Assembly (NCBI GenBank): GCA_020310875.1 | Contig: CM035408.1 | Location: 140,923,407 to 140,987,406 of the forward strand | Source of the DNA: Ceratopteris richardii | Taxonomy: Eukaryota > Streptophyta > Polypodiopsida > Polypodiales > Pteridaceae | DNA length: 64,000 bases | Reading direction: 5' to 3' | Shown: one piece after another, positions 33,527 to 44,435 of the stretch | Numbering within the stretch: the first letter of the stretch is position 1 | Layout of the letters: the number at the start of each line of letters is the position of its first letter | Made by a program: the position numbers and the translations under genes | The notes under the pieces: generated by a model | The model's database searches: none | What the model was told of the DNA's origin: nothing | Seen by the model: only the letters and a program-made list of their open reading frames with translations

Positions 33527-34603
33527 TTATTTGTGGAGGTTAACCTCGCCCAAACAAGGGGTTTCCACACCTCCCAATCCTATGAGATAAGCTTCTATGG
33601 GATTGATGTTCAACCCCAAGTCTTGGCAGTAGGAAAGTCTAACTGCACTACTTGCTGCACCTGAGTCAATCAATGCTTTCACCGTCCTTGCACCCTTCCC
33701 TTGTCCTAACTCTATGGTCACAAAGGGTCTTCGGTCAATGACCTGAGAAGTCGCTATGCCTGACTTTTGACACATATCCATGTGATATTTTGGGGCTTTT
33801 GAGTTGACTTCTAGGCCTAATCGCCTTAACTTATTTCGCCTAATACGCTCTCTGGCCTCTACCTGTGCTTCTTCTCTCACTCTTAACTCTTCATCTTTTC
33901 GCTTCTTAGCAGTGTTGAGTCTCATTAGCATATCCTCAGTGAGAGGTTCTTGATATAGCTTGACTCTACAGCCACTAATGTAGTTTGGCAGGATATCTCC
34001 TTCGAGAGTGGCCAATTGAACTGCACCACTAGTGGAAATTCTATTAATGATCATAGGTCCGTATCCTCTTTTTTCCAACTTACGGGCATGTTGTTTTAGT
34101 GTGTATACCAACACTAGATCTCCCTCTTTCAATCCCTTATCCTTGATGTGTGCATCAAAGTATGCCTTCTGCCTCTTCTTTGCAGCGTAGATGCCTGCTG
34201 CCGCTCGTAGCCTCGTCTCACCCAAGCGTTCGAGATCAAAGATCCTAGAGGACAATTCATGCCCATTCCACTCATACTCTTGTGCTACTTTTAAGGCAGG
34301 GATTAAGAAATCTAATGGTAGCACAGCGTTCTGTCCGAAGACCATCTGAAATGGGGTGGCGTTGAGTACCGTTTTGTAGGCAACTCGATAAGCCCAAACA
34401 GCATGATGAAGTTGTTTGTCCCAATCAGAGCGTTTATTATTTACCAGTTTTGTCAATACGTTACAGAGGATCTTATTGGTACTCTCGGCTTGTCCGTTGG
34501 CTTGTGGGTGATAGGGGGCAGATTTCTTATGTATCACCAAGAATTCTTGGAGAAGATTTTCAATGACTTCATTCAAGAAGTGTGTGCCTCTATCGCTCAC
34601 CAA
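33527..34603 (-). pseudogene. Gypsy integrase C-terminus plus second retropepsin-like domain
   Basis: 358 codons open after a frameshift. It begins VSDRGTHFLNEVIENLLQEF (second catalytic Asp), then YHPQANGQAES (catalytic Glu), the core C-terminus and the usual integrase C-terminal fold (GDLVLVYTLKQ). A basic coiled linker (about residues 220-275) follows, and then from about residue 290 a retropepsin-like start: FVTIELGQGKGARTVKALID, the SGAASSAVRLSY active-site turn, and EAYLIGLGGVETPCLGEVNL. A TAA ends it at 33527, so the second half of that protease fold is missing. A protease placed after the integrase is not the normal gypsy order. Confidence 0.88.
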
Positions 34604-34605
34604 CT

Positions 34606-37600
34606 CTATAGTAGTCTATATCTCGTGAACACATTCTCGAATAAGAACTTAGCCGTAGTCTGAGCATCATTCTTTGTGGTGGCTTTGACTTCTACCCACT
34701 TTGTAAGGTAATCTGTGGCTACAATGATGTACTCTGCATGGGAGTTTCTAGCTGGGGGGTTAATAGGACCTATGAAGTCTATGCCCCACTTCGAAAATGC
34801 ACGTCCTCCCATCATTGGCCTCAAGGGCATCTCGTCTTTTCTCATTGGATATTGTGCACGTTGGCATGTCTCACATTTCTTCACATAGGTATGTGCGTCC
34901 ATATGAAGAGTGGGCCACCAAAGTCCTGAGAATAGGATGGTCTTGATCACTCGGTCAGGACCAAAATGTCCACCTGCAACACCGCTGTGTGCAGTCTCTA
35001 AGACCTTTAAATAGTCTGATTCATGAACGCATAGTCTTAAGTAACCATCTTTGCCTCTTCGGTATAGGTTGTCCCCTACTAAGGCGTAGCCTTGAGCCTC
35101 TTGCTCCATGCTTCGTCTTCTTGCTAGACTAGCCTCTTTGGGTAATCTTCCCGATCTCATAAACTCTACCAATGGAGCACTCCAATCTGGAATTAATGAC
35201 ACTTGATAAAGGGTCGCATGCTCCACTGGGGGTCTCTCTCTGCACCTTGGACAATTCTTAATCCACTCATGTATTTCTTTGTCCATGCTAGGCCAATACA
35301 CTCCTAAACGCTTTAGATTCTGCAATGTTCGTTGTTTAGAATAGTGATTTCCTAGCATTCCTTCATGGGCTTGTTGCAGCCAACTACTATGTTCATCATC
35401 CTCCACACAACAAGCTAATACACCCTCAGTATCTTGTTTGTACATGCTTCCTGCTAATATGTGATATTTTTGTGATTTTACAATTTCTTCTTGTGATGTT
35501 TTCACATTCTTATTTGCAGGGCCAAAGGTTAGGACTGGTACCAACTTATTTGCCCATTTAGGAACAACTTCTAAATTGAACAGATAAGCATCGGGTAATT
35601 CGTCAGACACTCCTTGCGGTGACTCTCCTGAAGTGATGCGAGAAAGGTGATCTGCCCGAAGGTGGGTTCTACCTTTCCTGACAACAACTTCAAAGTCATA
35701 TTCCATTAGTAAGAGGAACCATCTTACTAAGCGTCCAGTATTGCAAGGTTTATTGACCAAATACAACAAAGCTTGATGATCAGTGAAAAACTTGAACTTG
35801 TTGGCCAATAAATAGTGTCTAAACTTCTTCACAGCATATACCATGCCTAAGCCCTCTCGCTCAGTTGTGGTATAGTTTCGTTCAGCTACAGTGAGCTGTC
35901 TACTAGCATATGCTATGGGCAAATCTAAGTTTCCTTCACTTGTGGGTTGTGCTAGCACACATCCTATGGCATGATTGGATGCATCCACATGGACATGGAA
36001 GGGTTTATTCCAATCAGGAGTGGTGAGTATTGGTGCCGTGCACAAACGTTTCTTCAGTTCGTTGAAAGAATTCTCGCATTCATCGTTCCACTCAAAATTA
36101 GACAACAAAGCATAAAGGGGTCTAGCTATGATCGCGTACATGTGGATAAACCTACGGTAGTATCCACAATGGCCCATAAAGGCTTGTACCTCTTTAATAT
36201 TCCTTGGCCTTGGTAGCTCCGCTATGGCTCCCACCTTATCTTCATCTGTTGAGATTCCATTCTTAGAAACAATATGACCTAAGATTTTACCTTGACGCAC
36301 CATAAACACACACTTTTTTGGGTTCAGACACACTCGATATTCTCTACACTTGTTGAAGATTTGTCTGAGCTCAGGGATGTGAAACCTTCTTTCTTGGGAA
36401 TGAGCACATAAATCATCCACATACACTTCTAAGCTCTTTCGCAAGAACTCTTTGAAGACATGACACATGAGCCTTTGGAATGTTGCAGGTGCATTGGTGA
36501 GCCCAAATGGCATCACACGAAATGCAAAGATTCCCCACTCGGTAGCAAAAGCTGTTTTGTGTTGATCTTCTGGTGCAATGGCTACTTGATTGTAACCTGA
36601 AAATCCATCAAGGAAGCTATAAACTTCCTTGCCTGCAACACGCTCCAATAGGTGTTCTGTGATTGGAAGTGGATAACTATCTCTAATCGTAGCGGCATTA
36701 ACTTTTTTAAGGTTAATACACACTCGCAACTTCCCGTTCTTCTTGGGTACCACAACAATGGGGGACACCCATTCGGTATGCTCAATCTCATAGATGAATC
36801 CAGCATTAATCAACCTATCAATTTCTTCTTTTATTTTGGCAGCATAGGTATCATTATATGTGTAGGGCTTCTGTTTGGTGGGCTTAGCATCAGCAGTCAT
36901 GGGAATAGTATGAGAGCAAATTCTTGGATCTACCCCTTTCAAGTCTCTATAGTGCCATGCAAACACATCCCTATATTCCCTTAATAGAGCTATGAGCTCC
37001 ATTTCTTCTCTTGCACTTAGGTCATCTCCTATATATGTGCATCTCTCTTCGTTCTCTTCAATGGTCACTACAATCTTCTTGGTCTTTTCTTTATTATCAT
37101 ATGATTCTCCTATGATGGCCTCTCTCTTAGGCATTCGTACCAAAATTTTGCGGTCGTCCACTTCATATTTCTTGAAGTTTTCTGGTACTTCAAACAATGA
37201 TTCCTCCTCTTCTTGCTTCACTGCTTTTCTTTTCTTTTTCTTTTGACTACTCTCACTTCCATCCTTTGAGTTTACTGTTTTAATACTTGTGAGAGGTTCT
37301 TCTTCTTTTTGGGTGAACACTCCTATATCTTCTAGATAGTGTTGCTCTGAGTTAAAGTAACTATCCATCACAATAGACTCCAGATCATCGTCATTCTCTT
37401 CTTCTTCTATGATATCACTAGGGTCACATTCTTCTAGCAAGGGTTGACACATGAACACTGAGATATCATAACCCTCCTCATCACAATGAGGTGTCCACTG
37501 TTCCTCATTGACAGCAATGTCCATGGTGGCTAAGATTTCTGGCCAGCCATGAGGCTCAAACTCCTCATCTGGAAAGATCATCGGTGTGTAGGCTGGGTCT

Positions 37601-38124
37601 CTAACTGGTCTATCTCCTAGCGAAGTTCCTTCTTCTCTTGCCTTTAAACGTTTTTCCTCTTCCTTTGCGACCTTGCACATCCACAAATGAGTATCTTCAT
37701 GCAGCCATGATGGATCAGGTGAACTTTCAGAATGCACAGAGATGGAATCTTCTTTCGCTTTGTGGATAGAATTCCACTGTAGGGGTGGTACATCTCTGAA
37801 GGTGTAATCCTTCAAATTGACCTTGGTGGTGACCCCTAAGTGCTGTAAGTACAAGGAGTTAGTTCCCCAATCCTGTACTATTTGCAATTGTCGTAGGAAG
37901 GGTCTTCCTAGGATCATCTCATAGACATTATTTTTCTCAAAGTCACATATAGCAAATGTGTGCTCAAACTCTACACCACAAGTGGTTAGAGTGATCCCTT
38001 CTAGCAATCCTAGAGGTCTTTCAAAATGACCATCAGCCATTTGGAGCTTCATTCTAGTTGGTCTTAATGTGGGCATGCCCCATTGCTTCCACAAGGAGGT
38101 GGTCGCAATAGCAACACCAGCTCC
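34606..38124 (-). pseudogene. Gypsy pol: protease C-half, RT, RNase H, integrase N-part
   Basis: 1,162+ codons are open in the same frame as gag, directly after the TGA at 38125. Protease remainder: GAGVAIATT...MILGRPFLRQLQ (residues ~1-75). RT is at ~430-620: PIVVVPKKNGKLRVCINL, SFLDGFSGYNQ, MPFGLTNAPATFQ, and catalytic YVDDLCAHS near 556. RNase H is at ~690-800: FHVHVDAS, ASRQLTVAERNYTTTERE, TDHQAL. Two H2C2 integrase zinc modules follow (HEGMLGNHY...CPRC near 906-945; HSGVAGGHF...CETC near 1034-1075), then WGIDFIGP with the first catalytic Asp near 1106. A frameshift at ~34604-34610, just before VSDRGTHF, breaks the integrase. All catalytic motifs seen are intact. Confidence 0.93.
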
Positions 38125-41100
38125 TCAATCTATGATTGCTTTGGTTGTGTAACCTTGGTAGGTGATTGGAAGATAAGTATTACCTTCTTCACCCTCACAC
38201 ATGTCCCCTATTTTGTCTAGAGGTATCTCTGGTACCCTTTGCTTGGAGCCTGCTTTTGGCATGTTGGAATCAAGTTCTGGAACCTGATCCTTCACATGAT
38301 TCCAAAGCTCAGGTTTTGCTTTGAGCAGCTCTTCTACAGTGAGATGACACTGAACCTTAGTGTTCTTCACGACATCTGTGTTCCTTGGAACCACTGAGTC
38401 TTCATTTCTTACTAGTATTGTGGGAGCTCTAATCTGGAGAGATTCAGATTCCCATGGGCCTGGAAATTGAGGCAGTTCTTCTAAGGTATTAGATTCAAAA
38501 TCTAACCTTTCGTCTTCTTGTTGTTCTGCTTCATCCCCGTAAATAGATGGAATGTCTTGGGGAAATTGATCATGAAGATCATCAATCTCAGGAATAGGAG
38601 GGGAATTACCCTTCTCCTTGCCCCATTTCTCTTCTTGTATTTCCTGCAAGAATTCTTGAGAGTACTGTTGAATTGAAGGAGGTATTCCTGGATCTGTGGA
38701 ATTAGGAACATAAGCTCCCATTGGTGGTGAGCTTCCTCTTTCAATAACTGGTTGAGCCTGTGGAGGTAAAGAAACTTGTGGTTTGTTTACCAACTGCTCT
38801 AATCGTTCTAGTAAGCCCTGGAAGTGCAATTCCCCTTTGACAGAGTTTGTCTGATTGAACTTTTGACTAGTCTCAAGTATAGCTTGAGCTTGTTCTACCA
38901 TTTTCATGCACATTTTCATCCGTTCAATCTCTAAGTCCGCTCTAGGGTAACTCTTGTCTAGGTTTGCAGCTGTAGGCCCTTCTTGAAGTCGAGCCTGGTA
39001 GGCCTTGAACATCATGTCCAAGCCTTCTGGGGTTGGATCTGCAAGAACAGACCCTGGTTGTGGTCTATTTACAATGGGTGGTGGGGTGGGATGAGGTGGA
39101 GTGGATGGAGTTTCAGCATGCGAGGGGCTTTGAGATGCAATGTCTTCTATTTTTGTTTTCGCTTCTTTTAAGCTTTCTTCTAGTTCCAATAACTTTTTAT
39201 TCCACTTGCGATTGGCCTTCTCTCTGGTATCCTTCCATGTTCTTGTTTTCCTCTTACTAGGCTCTCCCGATTCACTCGACTCTGATTGTTCTACTGGTTT
39301 ATCCTGTTTTAAGGCTTGTGCTCTAGTGACAGCTTGTATAGGAGCCACATTGCTACTACTTGAACTTGAATCTGCCACTAAGCCTACCACATTAATGGGT
39401 GTAATCTTGGGTGCACTGGAGGGGTTTCTTGGACAATCTCTGGGGAGATGGTCTTTGCTGCAATCAGGACAAAAAGCCTGTATTGTGATAGCCTGTCCTT
39501 GACTCGGAGATGGTGGGTGGGGACAGTCACGAATGAAATGGTCACCTTGACATCTGAAACAAGATCCTCTAGGGGCTTGTGGTCTCATTTGTCTCAACTG
39601 GGGCCTAGGGTTAGGATTTGTGTACATGACATTGGAGTATTCTGGCTCCCAATTTTGCTCCATAGGTGGTACCTCATATTGATACGAGTAAATCTCACTA
39701 TGTTCAGGTGACTCTGTGTAATAAGCATGTGGACTACCTTCATGGGAGTAGTCTGAACAATGAGCATGAGAGTCATTATCTGGTATCAATGGGGTTAGTG
39801 GCACCAATGCTCTATTTGGATTTTCTTCTCCCCCAGCATATTTGATTGGAATCACGTTGGCTGGAGCTGGTGGTTGGTTTCCCAAGACAGGTTGTGGCCT
39901 ATATGGTACCTGATATTGCTGTTGTGGTCTATAATATGGCTGTTGGTATTGGTTCTGATACCTACCTTGTGGGTAAGGTTGCTGATAATTCTGTCTAATA
40001 GCTTGCCTATTGTAGGGACAATCTTGAGCCGTGTGGTTTGTGTATTTTCTCTCAATAGTGCAATATGGAGCATTCCTTTCTCTAATGTTTTGGTTTTGCA
40101 TTGGGCATACATTAGCCATGTGGTCGCCCCCACAAGTATAACACCGATTCACTGGAGTGACTCTTTGTGTTTGTTTATTTTGGACTCCCAACTTCTTGGC
40201 AACTTGCTCAGCTATCTCCTCTATTTCCGTGGAGATTTTTGAAATATGACTAGTAGAACCATCTGAATCCTTATAGAGTTTGGATAATCCTAACTCCTCA
40301 CCCAAGTTATCTTCTATGTCAATGCATGTCCGCACGCACTCTTCTATGGATCTAGGCTCTTTCAAATATACATATGATCTTAACTTTGTGCTCAGTAAGC
40401 CATCTAAGAACAAAGCCACTTGTTTGGCTGGTGTGGGTAACTCGGGAGCAGGGCATCTTTCTAGGTACTGTCTGAACCTTCTACCTGCTAGTCGCACTGT
40501 TTCTTGGGGTGTCTGCTTGAAACTGTGGATCAAGGATGATGTGTTATGCCTGATACCACTCTTGGAAAATTCTACAATGAATTCGTCTAGCAGTTGACCT
40601 ATATCGCGATAGTTGCGACTACTCAATGGTTGAAACCAAGCCAAGGCAGTGCCCTTAAGAGTCAAACCAAATGCCTCGTATTGGGTGAATAAATCCTCAA
40701 CCTGTTCAGCTCTTATCACTTGTTTGAACTCGACCACATGATCATGAGGATCTCCTGACCCGTCAAAATAATTCTTCATTGCCTTGATCACTTGAGTGGG
40801 TCTAAGGGTTCTTGGGTGCTCTCGGGGTCTAGGCCATGGAAAATCATGTTCATCTCTTTTTTGCCTATGTGCTTGATGTCTCTCTCTTTCAGGTCTTTCA
40901 TTTTCAAATCCTGATCTATTCCTGCCCACGGTGTGTGCAAAACTTACCTCAGGTCTCTCTCTAATTCTTTCTCTCTGGGCTTCATGAGCGTGGGAAGATC
41001 CTACTCCTTGGAGGCCACGGGAAACATTGGATCTTGGTGGGGGGAAAATCAATTCATTCTTCCAAGTATATGCATGTCTATCATGTTCTGTTACCAAGAA

Positions 41101-41811
41101 AATTTTCTCTGATGTGTTATCCAGGTAAACAACTTTGCCTGGCATCTCTGGATCCTTGAACTCGTAGATGATGACTATGCCCAATTGGCTAGGTTGATCT
41201 GGCTTGAATCTCCAAAATGCTTCCTCTGTTTCTCTATTCAAAAATAGTTCTATGCTTTTGTTATCTTGAGGGATCCAGTCTGGAGTGATCACTCGGGTCA
41301 AAACTGACTTACCTCTAGGAGTCTGGGGTCCTTGTCCTACATTTCCTTGTTCTAGGTCCCCTATTTCATTCTCAGGAATGACATTTCCAAACTCATCAGT
41401 CCTATCTGGTAGGTTGGTGACCACATACATGGTTCCTTCCTTATCAATGTATGAACCCTCTTCGAACTTGACCACCGGGTGTTCAAGTCCAAAGGATTGA
41501 TCTGGATTTTTGAGTTGGACCACTGATCGCCTCAGACCATCCTCATAGATGCGAGCACCTAATTGGTTGGTCCGAATATATTCCAACTGTGTCTTATAGG
41601 GCCCTTCTGGTGTTTGTAGATGGGCAGTCCCTGAGCCACCTGCGGGTTTTCCCATACTAAAAGACATTTCTGAATCACTTGTGTCTGAACTTAGTAAAAG
41701 ATGACCACTTAGTTGTTGTGCCCAAGACTTGGATGTATGGTTGACACTAGCCTCAGAAGATCTAATGCTTTGTTTATCCTTGCCTAAGTGTCTACCAGAT
41801 CTCAGGTTCAT
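38125..41811 (-). pseudogene. Gypsy gag-protease, ended by TGA at the protease active site
   Basis: 1,228 codons from the ATG at 41811 (MNLRSGRHLG, a common gypsy gag start). The gag core is at ~345-510: FDGSGDPHDHVVEFKQVI, KGTALAWFQPL. It is followed by a Q/Y/P-rich region and three zinc knuckles with the spacing C-x2-C-x3-H-x4-C: CYTCGGDHMANVC (~555), CFRCQGDHFIRDC (~750), CPDCSKDHLPRDC (~780). A further C/H-containing YCTIERKYTNHTAQDC lies near 585. The frame runs into TTKAIID and stops at TGA (38125-38127), where the next residues would be GAGVAI. The stop replaces the Ser/Thr of the D-[ST]-G-A active site. It is much longer than typical gypsy gag. Confidence 0.93.
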
Positions 41812-42079
41812 AAGCTTTAGTCAAGAGTCCAAATTTTCCCTTTGGTATGGTTCAAAATTCTTTGGATTCCCCTTGGTTCCCTAGTCCCACTTGAGGGTCA
41901 ACTTCAAATTATCCTATCTCAAAATCAACACGTTATTCTTGAAAAAAACAGTTGAGGTCGTGTAGGATTTGAAACGAGCTTTCCAACGAGCTATAGAGCT
42001 CAAAAAATGGACTTTGGATGAAAAAGTTATGCCAATTCAGGCTCCTAGGGGTCAAAACAGGCAAACAGGACCTTTGGAG

Positions 42080-43215
42080 AAAATCGCGATTTTGTGAACT
42101 TCCAGAAAATCGCGATGTTGAGGCTCAGAAAATCGCGATGTTGAGGCTCAGAAAATCGCGATGTTGTGAACTCAGGAAATCGCGATGTTGAGACTCAGAA
42201 AATCGCGATGTTGGGAACTCAGAAAATCGCGATGTTGAGGCTCAGAAAATCGCGATGTTGAGGCTCAGAAAATCGCGATGTTGAGGCTCAGAAAATCGCG
42301 ATGTTGAGACTCAGAAAATCGCGATGTTGTGAACTCAGGAAATCGCGATGTTGAGACTCAGAAAATCGCGATGTTGAGGCTCAGAAAATCGCGATGTTGA
42401 GACTCAGAAAATCGCGATGTTGTGAACTCAGAAAAATCGCGATGTTGAGACTCAGAAAATCGCGATGTTGAGGCTCAGAAAATCGCGATGTTGAGACTCA
42501 GAAAATCGCGATGTTGAGACTTAGAAAATCGCGATGTTGAGCACAAAATCGTGTTTCTGAAAATCGCGATGTTGAGCACAAAATCGTGTTTTTGAAAATC
42601 GCGATGTTGAGCAAAAATTCGTGTTTTTGAAAATCGCGATGTTGAGCACAAAATCGTGTTTTTGAAAATCGCGATTTTGACTCAGAGAATCGTGATTTAC
42701 AAAATCGTGTTTTTTTCACAAAATCGTGTTTTCTCAGAATCGTGTTTTTGGCATGAAAATCGCGATGTTGAGCACAAAATCGTGTTTTTGAAAATCGCGA
42801 TTTTGACTCAGAGAATTGTGATTTACAAAATCGTGTTTTTTCACAAAATCGTGTTTTCTCAGAATCGTGTTTTTGGCTGAAAATCGTGATTTGTGAGAAT
42901 CGCGATTTTGAGCCCACTGAAAATCGTATTTTCTCAGAATCGTGTTTTTGGCATGAAAATCGCGATGTTGAGCACAAAATCGTGTTTTTAGAAAATCGCG
43001 ATTTTGAGCAAAAATTCGTGATTACACAGAATTGCCTTTTTTCACAAAATCGTGTTTTTTACTGAAAATCGTGATTTGTGAGAATCGCGATTTTGAGCAA
43101 AGACACAGAATCGTGATTTTTTCAGCCAACTTTTAGGCGGGAAAACAGAAAATCGTGATTTTTTCAAAAAATTTTGAATTTTCACAGAATCGCGATTTTC
43201 AACACAGAATCGTGT
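42080..43215. repeat. AATCGCGATT-cored minisatellite in the gypsy leader
   Basis: 42080-42530 consists mostly of 23-bp units made of AAAATCGCGAT plus GTTGAGGCTCAG or its variants (GTTGAGACTCAG, GTTGTGAACTCAG). From 42530 to 43215 the units become longer and irregular, with AAAATCGTGTTTTT and AAATCGCGATTTTGA variants. The core AATCGCGATT is a perfect palindrome, so each unit can base-pair with itself and with its neighbours. It lies between the primer-binding site and the gag ATG, in the transcript leader. Apparent open frames here are by-products of the repeat. Confidence 0.95.
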
Positions 43216-43544
43216 TTTTTGGCGGGAAATTCAAATTTCTGAGCGCCGGCTATGGCGAGCTCCGTATGAGCAGAAATTCATGAAAAAAACACAGCGCTTG
43301 CTCTCCCTTGCTTCTCCTAGCTCCTTCCCACACAATAATGCATGAAAAATGGTATGAAGATGGTGAAAATGCACTAAAAAACAAGAATTTTCTATGAAGA
43401 AGAAGATGGAAGAAGGTGGAGATGATGATGATGATGAAGATGAAGAGAAAAAAACAGAAAATGAACTGAAATGACAGTTTTTTTTACCTTCCAACGTCGC
43501 AAATCTACGATCTTACCATCACAACGCTCGTCCTGGAAGCTCTC

Positions 43545-43562
43545 TCCCCGGCAACGGCGCCA
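43545..43562 (-). other. Gypsy primer-binding site (tRNA-Asp)
   Basis: On the minus strand TGGCGCCGTTGCCGGGGA lies 8 bp after the LTR end. It is complementary to the 3' end of plant tRNA-Asp, including the CCA, which is the primer used by Athila-type elements. Confidence 0.9.
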
Positions 43563-43570
43563 AAATTTGG

Positions 43571-44179
43571 TGTAGCTCAAGCGTAAGCACCACCTCCTTT
43601 ACTTGTCAATCCGCGGAGACGTGAGGACCGGTATGAAGACCACGAGCAAGTGAAGGCACAAGTGCGTGAGTGAAAGCACACAAACATGCACACACATACA
43701 CACACACGCGCACAAAGTAAGATCAAAGAGAGGAACAATGGAAAGCTTAGATTGCAAAAGAGTTCTCTTACAAAAGTTCTATTCTCTAACAAGCTAACCT
43801 CAAAAATGAGCTCTCTAGCTCTTTTTATAGTTTTTTAACTAGTTTTGGCCCTGTCCAGACCTAGTGTCCGGCCTAGTTAAAAATTAGGTTCCAGGGCTTA
43901 TTTGAGGGCTCAAACGAAGTCTAAAAATTATGAGAATTGGTACGATGGTACTTCTAATACTCCTCAAGCTCGAGGACTCCTCGGCTTGAACAAAATGGAG
44001 TTACTAAAAATAGATAATGGTATTTATAATGGTTTTTAGTGATGGAAATCACTATTTTGGTAGGGGATTCTTCTGAAAATTTGACATACACTTCTTGGAG
44101 CTCCCTACTTGCTCTCTTTCCTTGTGTGTCCACCCTTTGATGTGCTTCCATGCTTTGTCCTTGACTTTGAGCTTCAACA
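43571..44179 (-). repeat. Gypsy 5' LTR
   Basis: 609 bp. On the minus strand it begins TGTTGAAGCTCAAAG and ends GCTTGAGCTACA. The left end is fixed by the matching 3' LTR, the right end by the TG terminus and the exact GATGC target duplication. A minus-strand TATA box, CTATAAAAAG, is at 43821-43830. Confidence 0.88.
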
Positions 44180-44318
44180 GATGCCATATGTCCCAAACTT
44201 GGATCCCATATGTCCAAGTTATGTTTGAGGATCCCATATGTCCTTAGATCCTAAAAATCAATGGCCTAAGTGATCCCATATGTCACTAGTACCCCATATT
44301 AAAAACAAAAGGGTCATC

Positions 44319-44430
44319 ACATGGAGGGGGGTGTTGAGAGTTCCATGCTCCACCCTTTTGTTCCTTCCTCCTTAGCTTGTTTGATGTGTGCATGTGAGTA
44401 GAGTAGGAGTAGTCCTTTTTCATTTCATCA
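44319..44430 (+). repeat. Polypurine tract and 3' 99-bp LTR
   Basis: CACATGGAGGGGGG (tract, ending 44331) precedes the LTR 44332-44430, which differs from the 5' copy by a few substitutions. It is followed by the target duplication CAAGT (44431-44435), after which Copia-2 gag resumes. Confidence 0.93.
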
Positions 44431-44435
44431 CAAGT

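Larger units (their letters stand above)
31717..44179 (-). mobile_element. Athila-like Ty3/gypsy element
   Basis: A 12.5-kb minus-strand element lies in the interior of the 99-bp-LTR element, with a perfect target duplication GATGC (31712-31716 and 44180-44184). On the minus strand the order is 5' LTR (44179-43571), tRNA-Asp primer-binding site, a ~1.7-kb repeat-rich leader, gag-protease (41811-38125) and pol with RT, RNase H and integrase. A second retropepsin-like domain follows, then an unassigned 1.5-kb stretch and a shortened 3' LTR (32057-31717). The tRNA-Asp primer and the absence of a chromodomain favour the non-chromovirus (Athila/Tat) side of plant gypsy elements. The clade is inferred, not proven. 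Confidence 0.9.
22235..44430 (+). mobile_element. Non-autonomous 99-bp-LTR retroelement, filled with nested insertions
   Basis: Identical-length 99-bp LTRs lie at 22235-22333 and 44332-44430. There is an immediate tRNA-iMet primer-binding site and a polypurine tract, and a perfect target duplication CAAGT (22230-22234 and 44431-44435) inside Copia-2 gag. Subtracting nested Copia-3 and the gypsy element leaves only about 2.9 kb of its own interior (22334-22566, 29183-31716, 44185-44331). This contains no recognisable gag or pol. Very short LTRs and lack of coding place it with TRIM/LARD-like non-autonomous elements that must borrow proteins from an autonomous relative. Confidence 0.9.

Noticed and set aside
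35971..40597. Several plus-strand open frames within 36-41 kb
   Set aside because: They are antisense shadows of the long gypsy gag-pol frame and carry no domain of their own.
42498..42977. 159-codon minus-strand open frame with repeating SRFS/TRFC words
   Set aside because: It is the translation of the minisatellite itself; the periodic peptide follows from the DNA repeat and no gene signal is present.
42080..43215. CRISPR-like appearance of regularly repeated short units
   Set aside because: Units are contiguous and degenerate with no unique spacers, in a plant retroelement leader; no cas genes are present.
43420..43450. (GAT)n stretch as part of the minisatellite
   Set aside because: It is a separate short trinucleotide run near the primer site and unrelated to the AATCGCGATT units.
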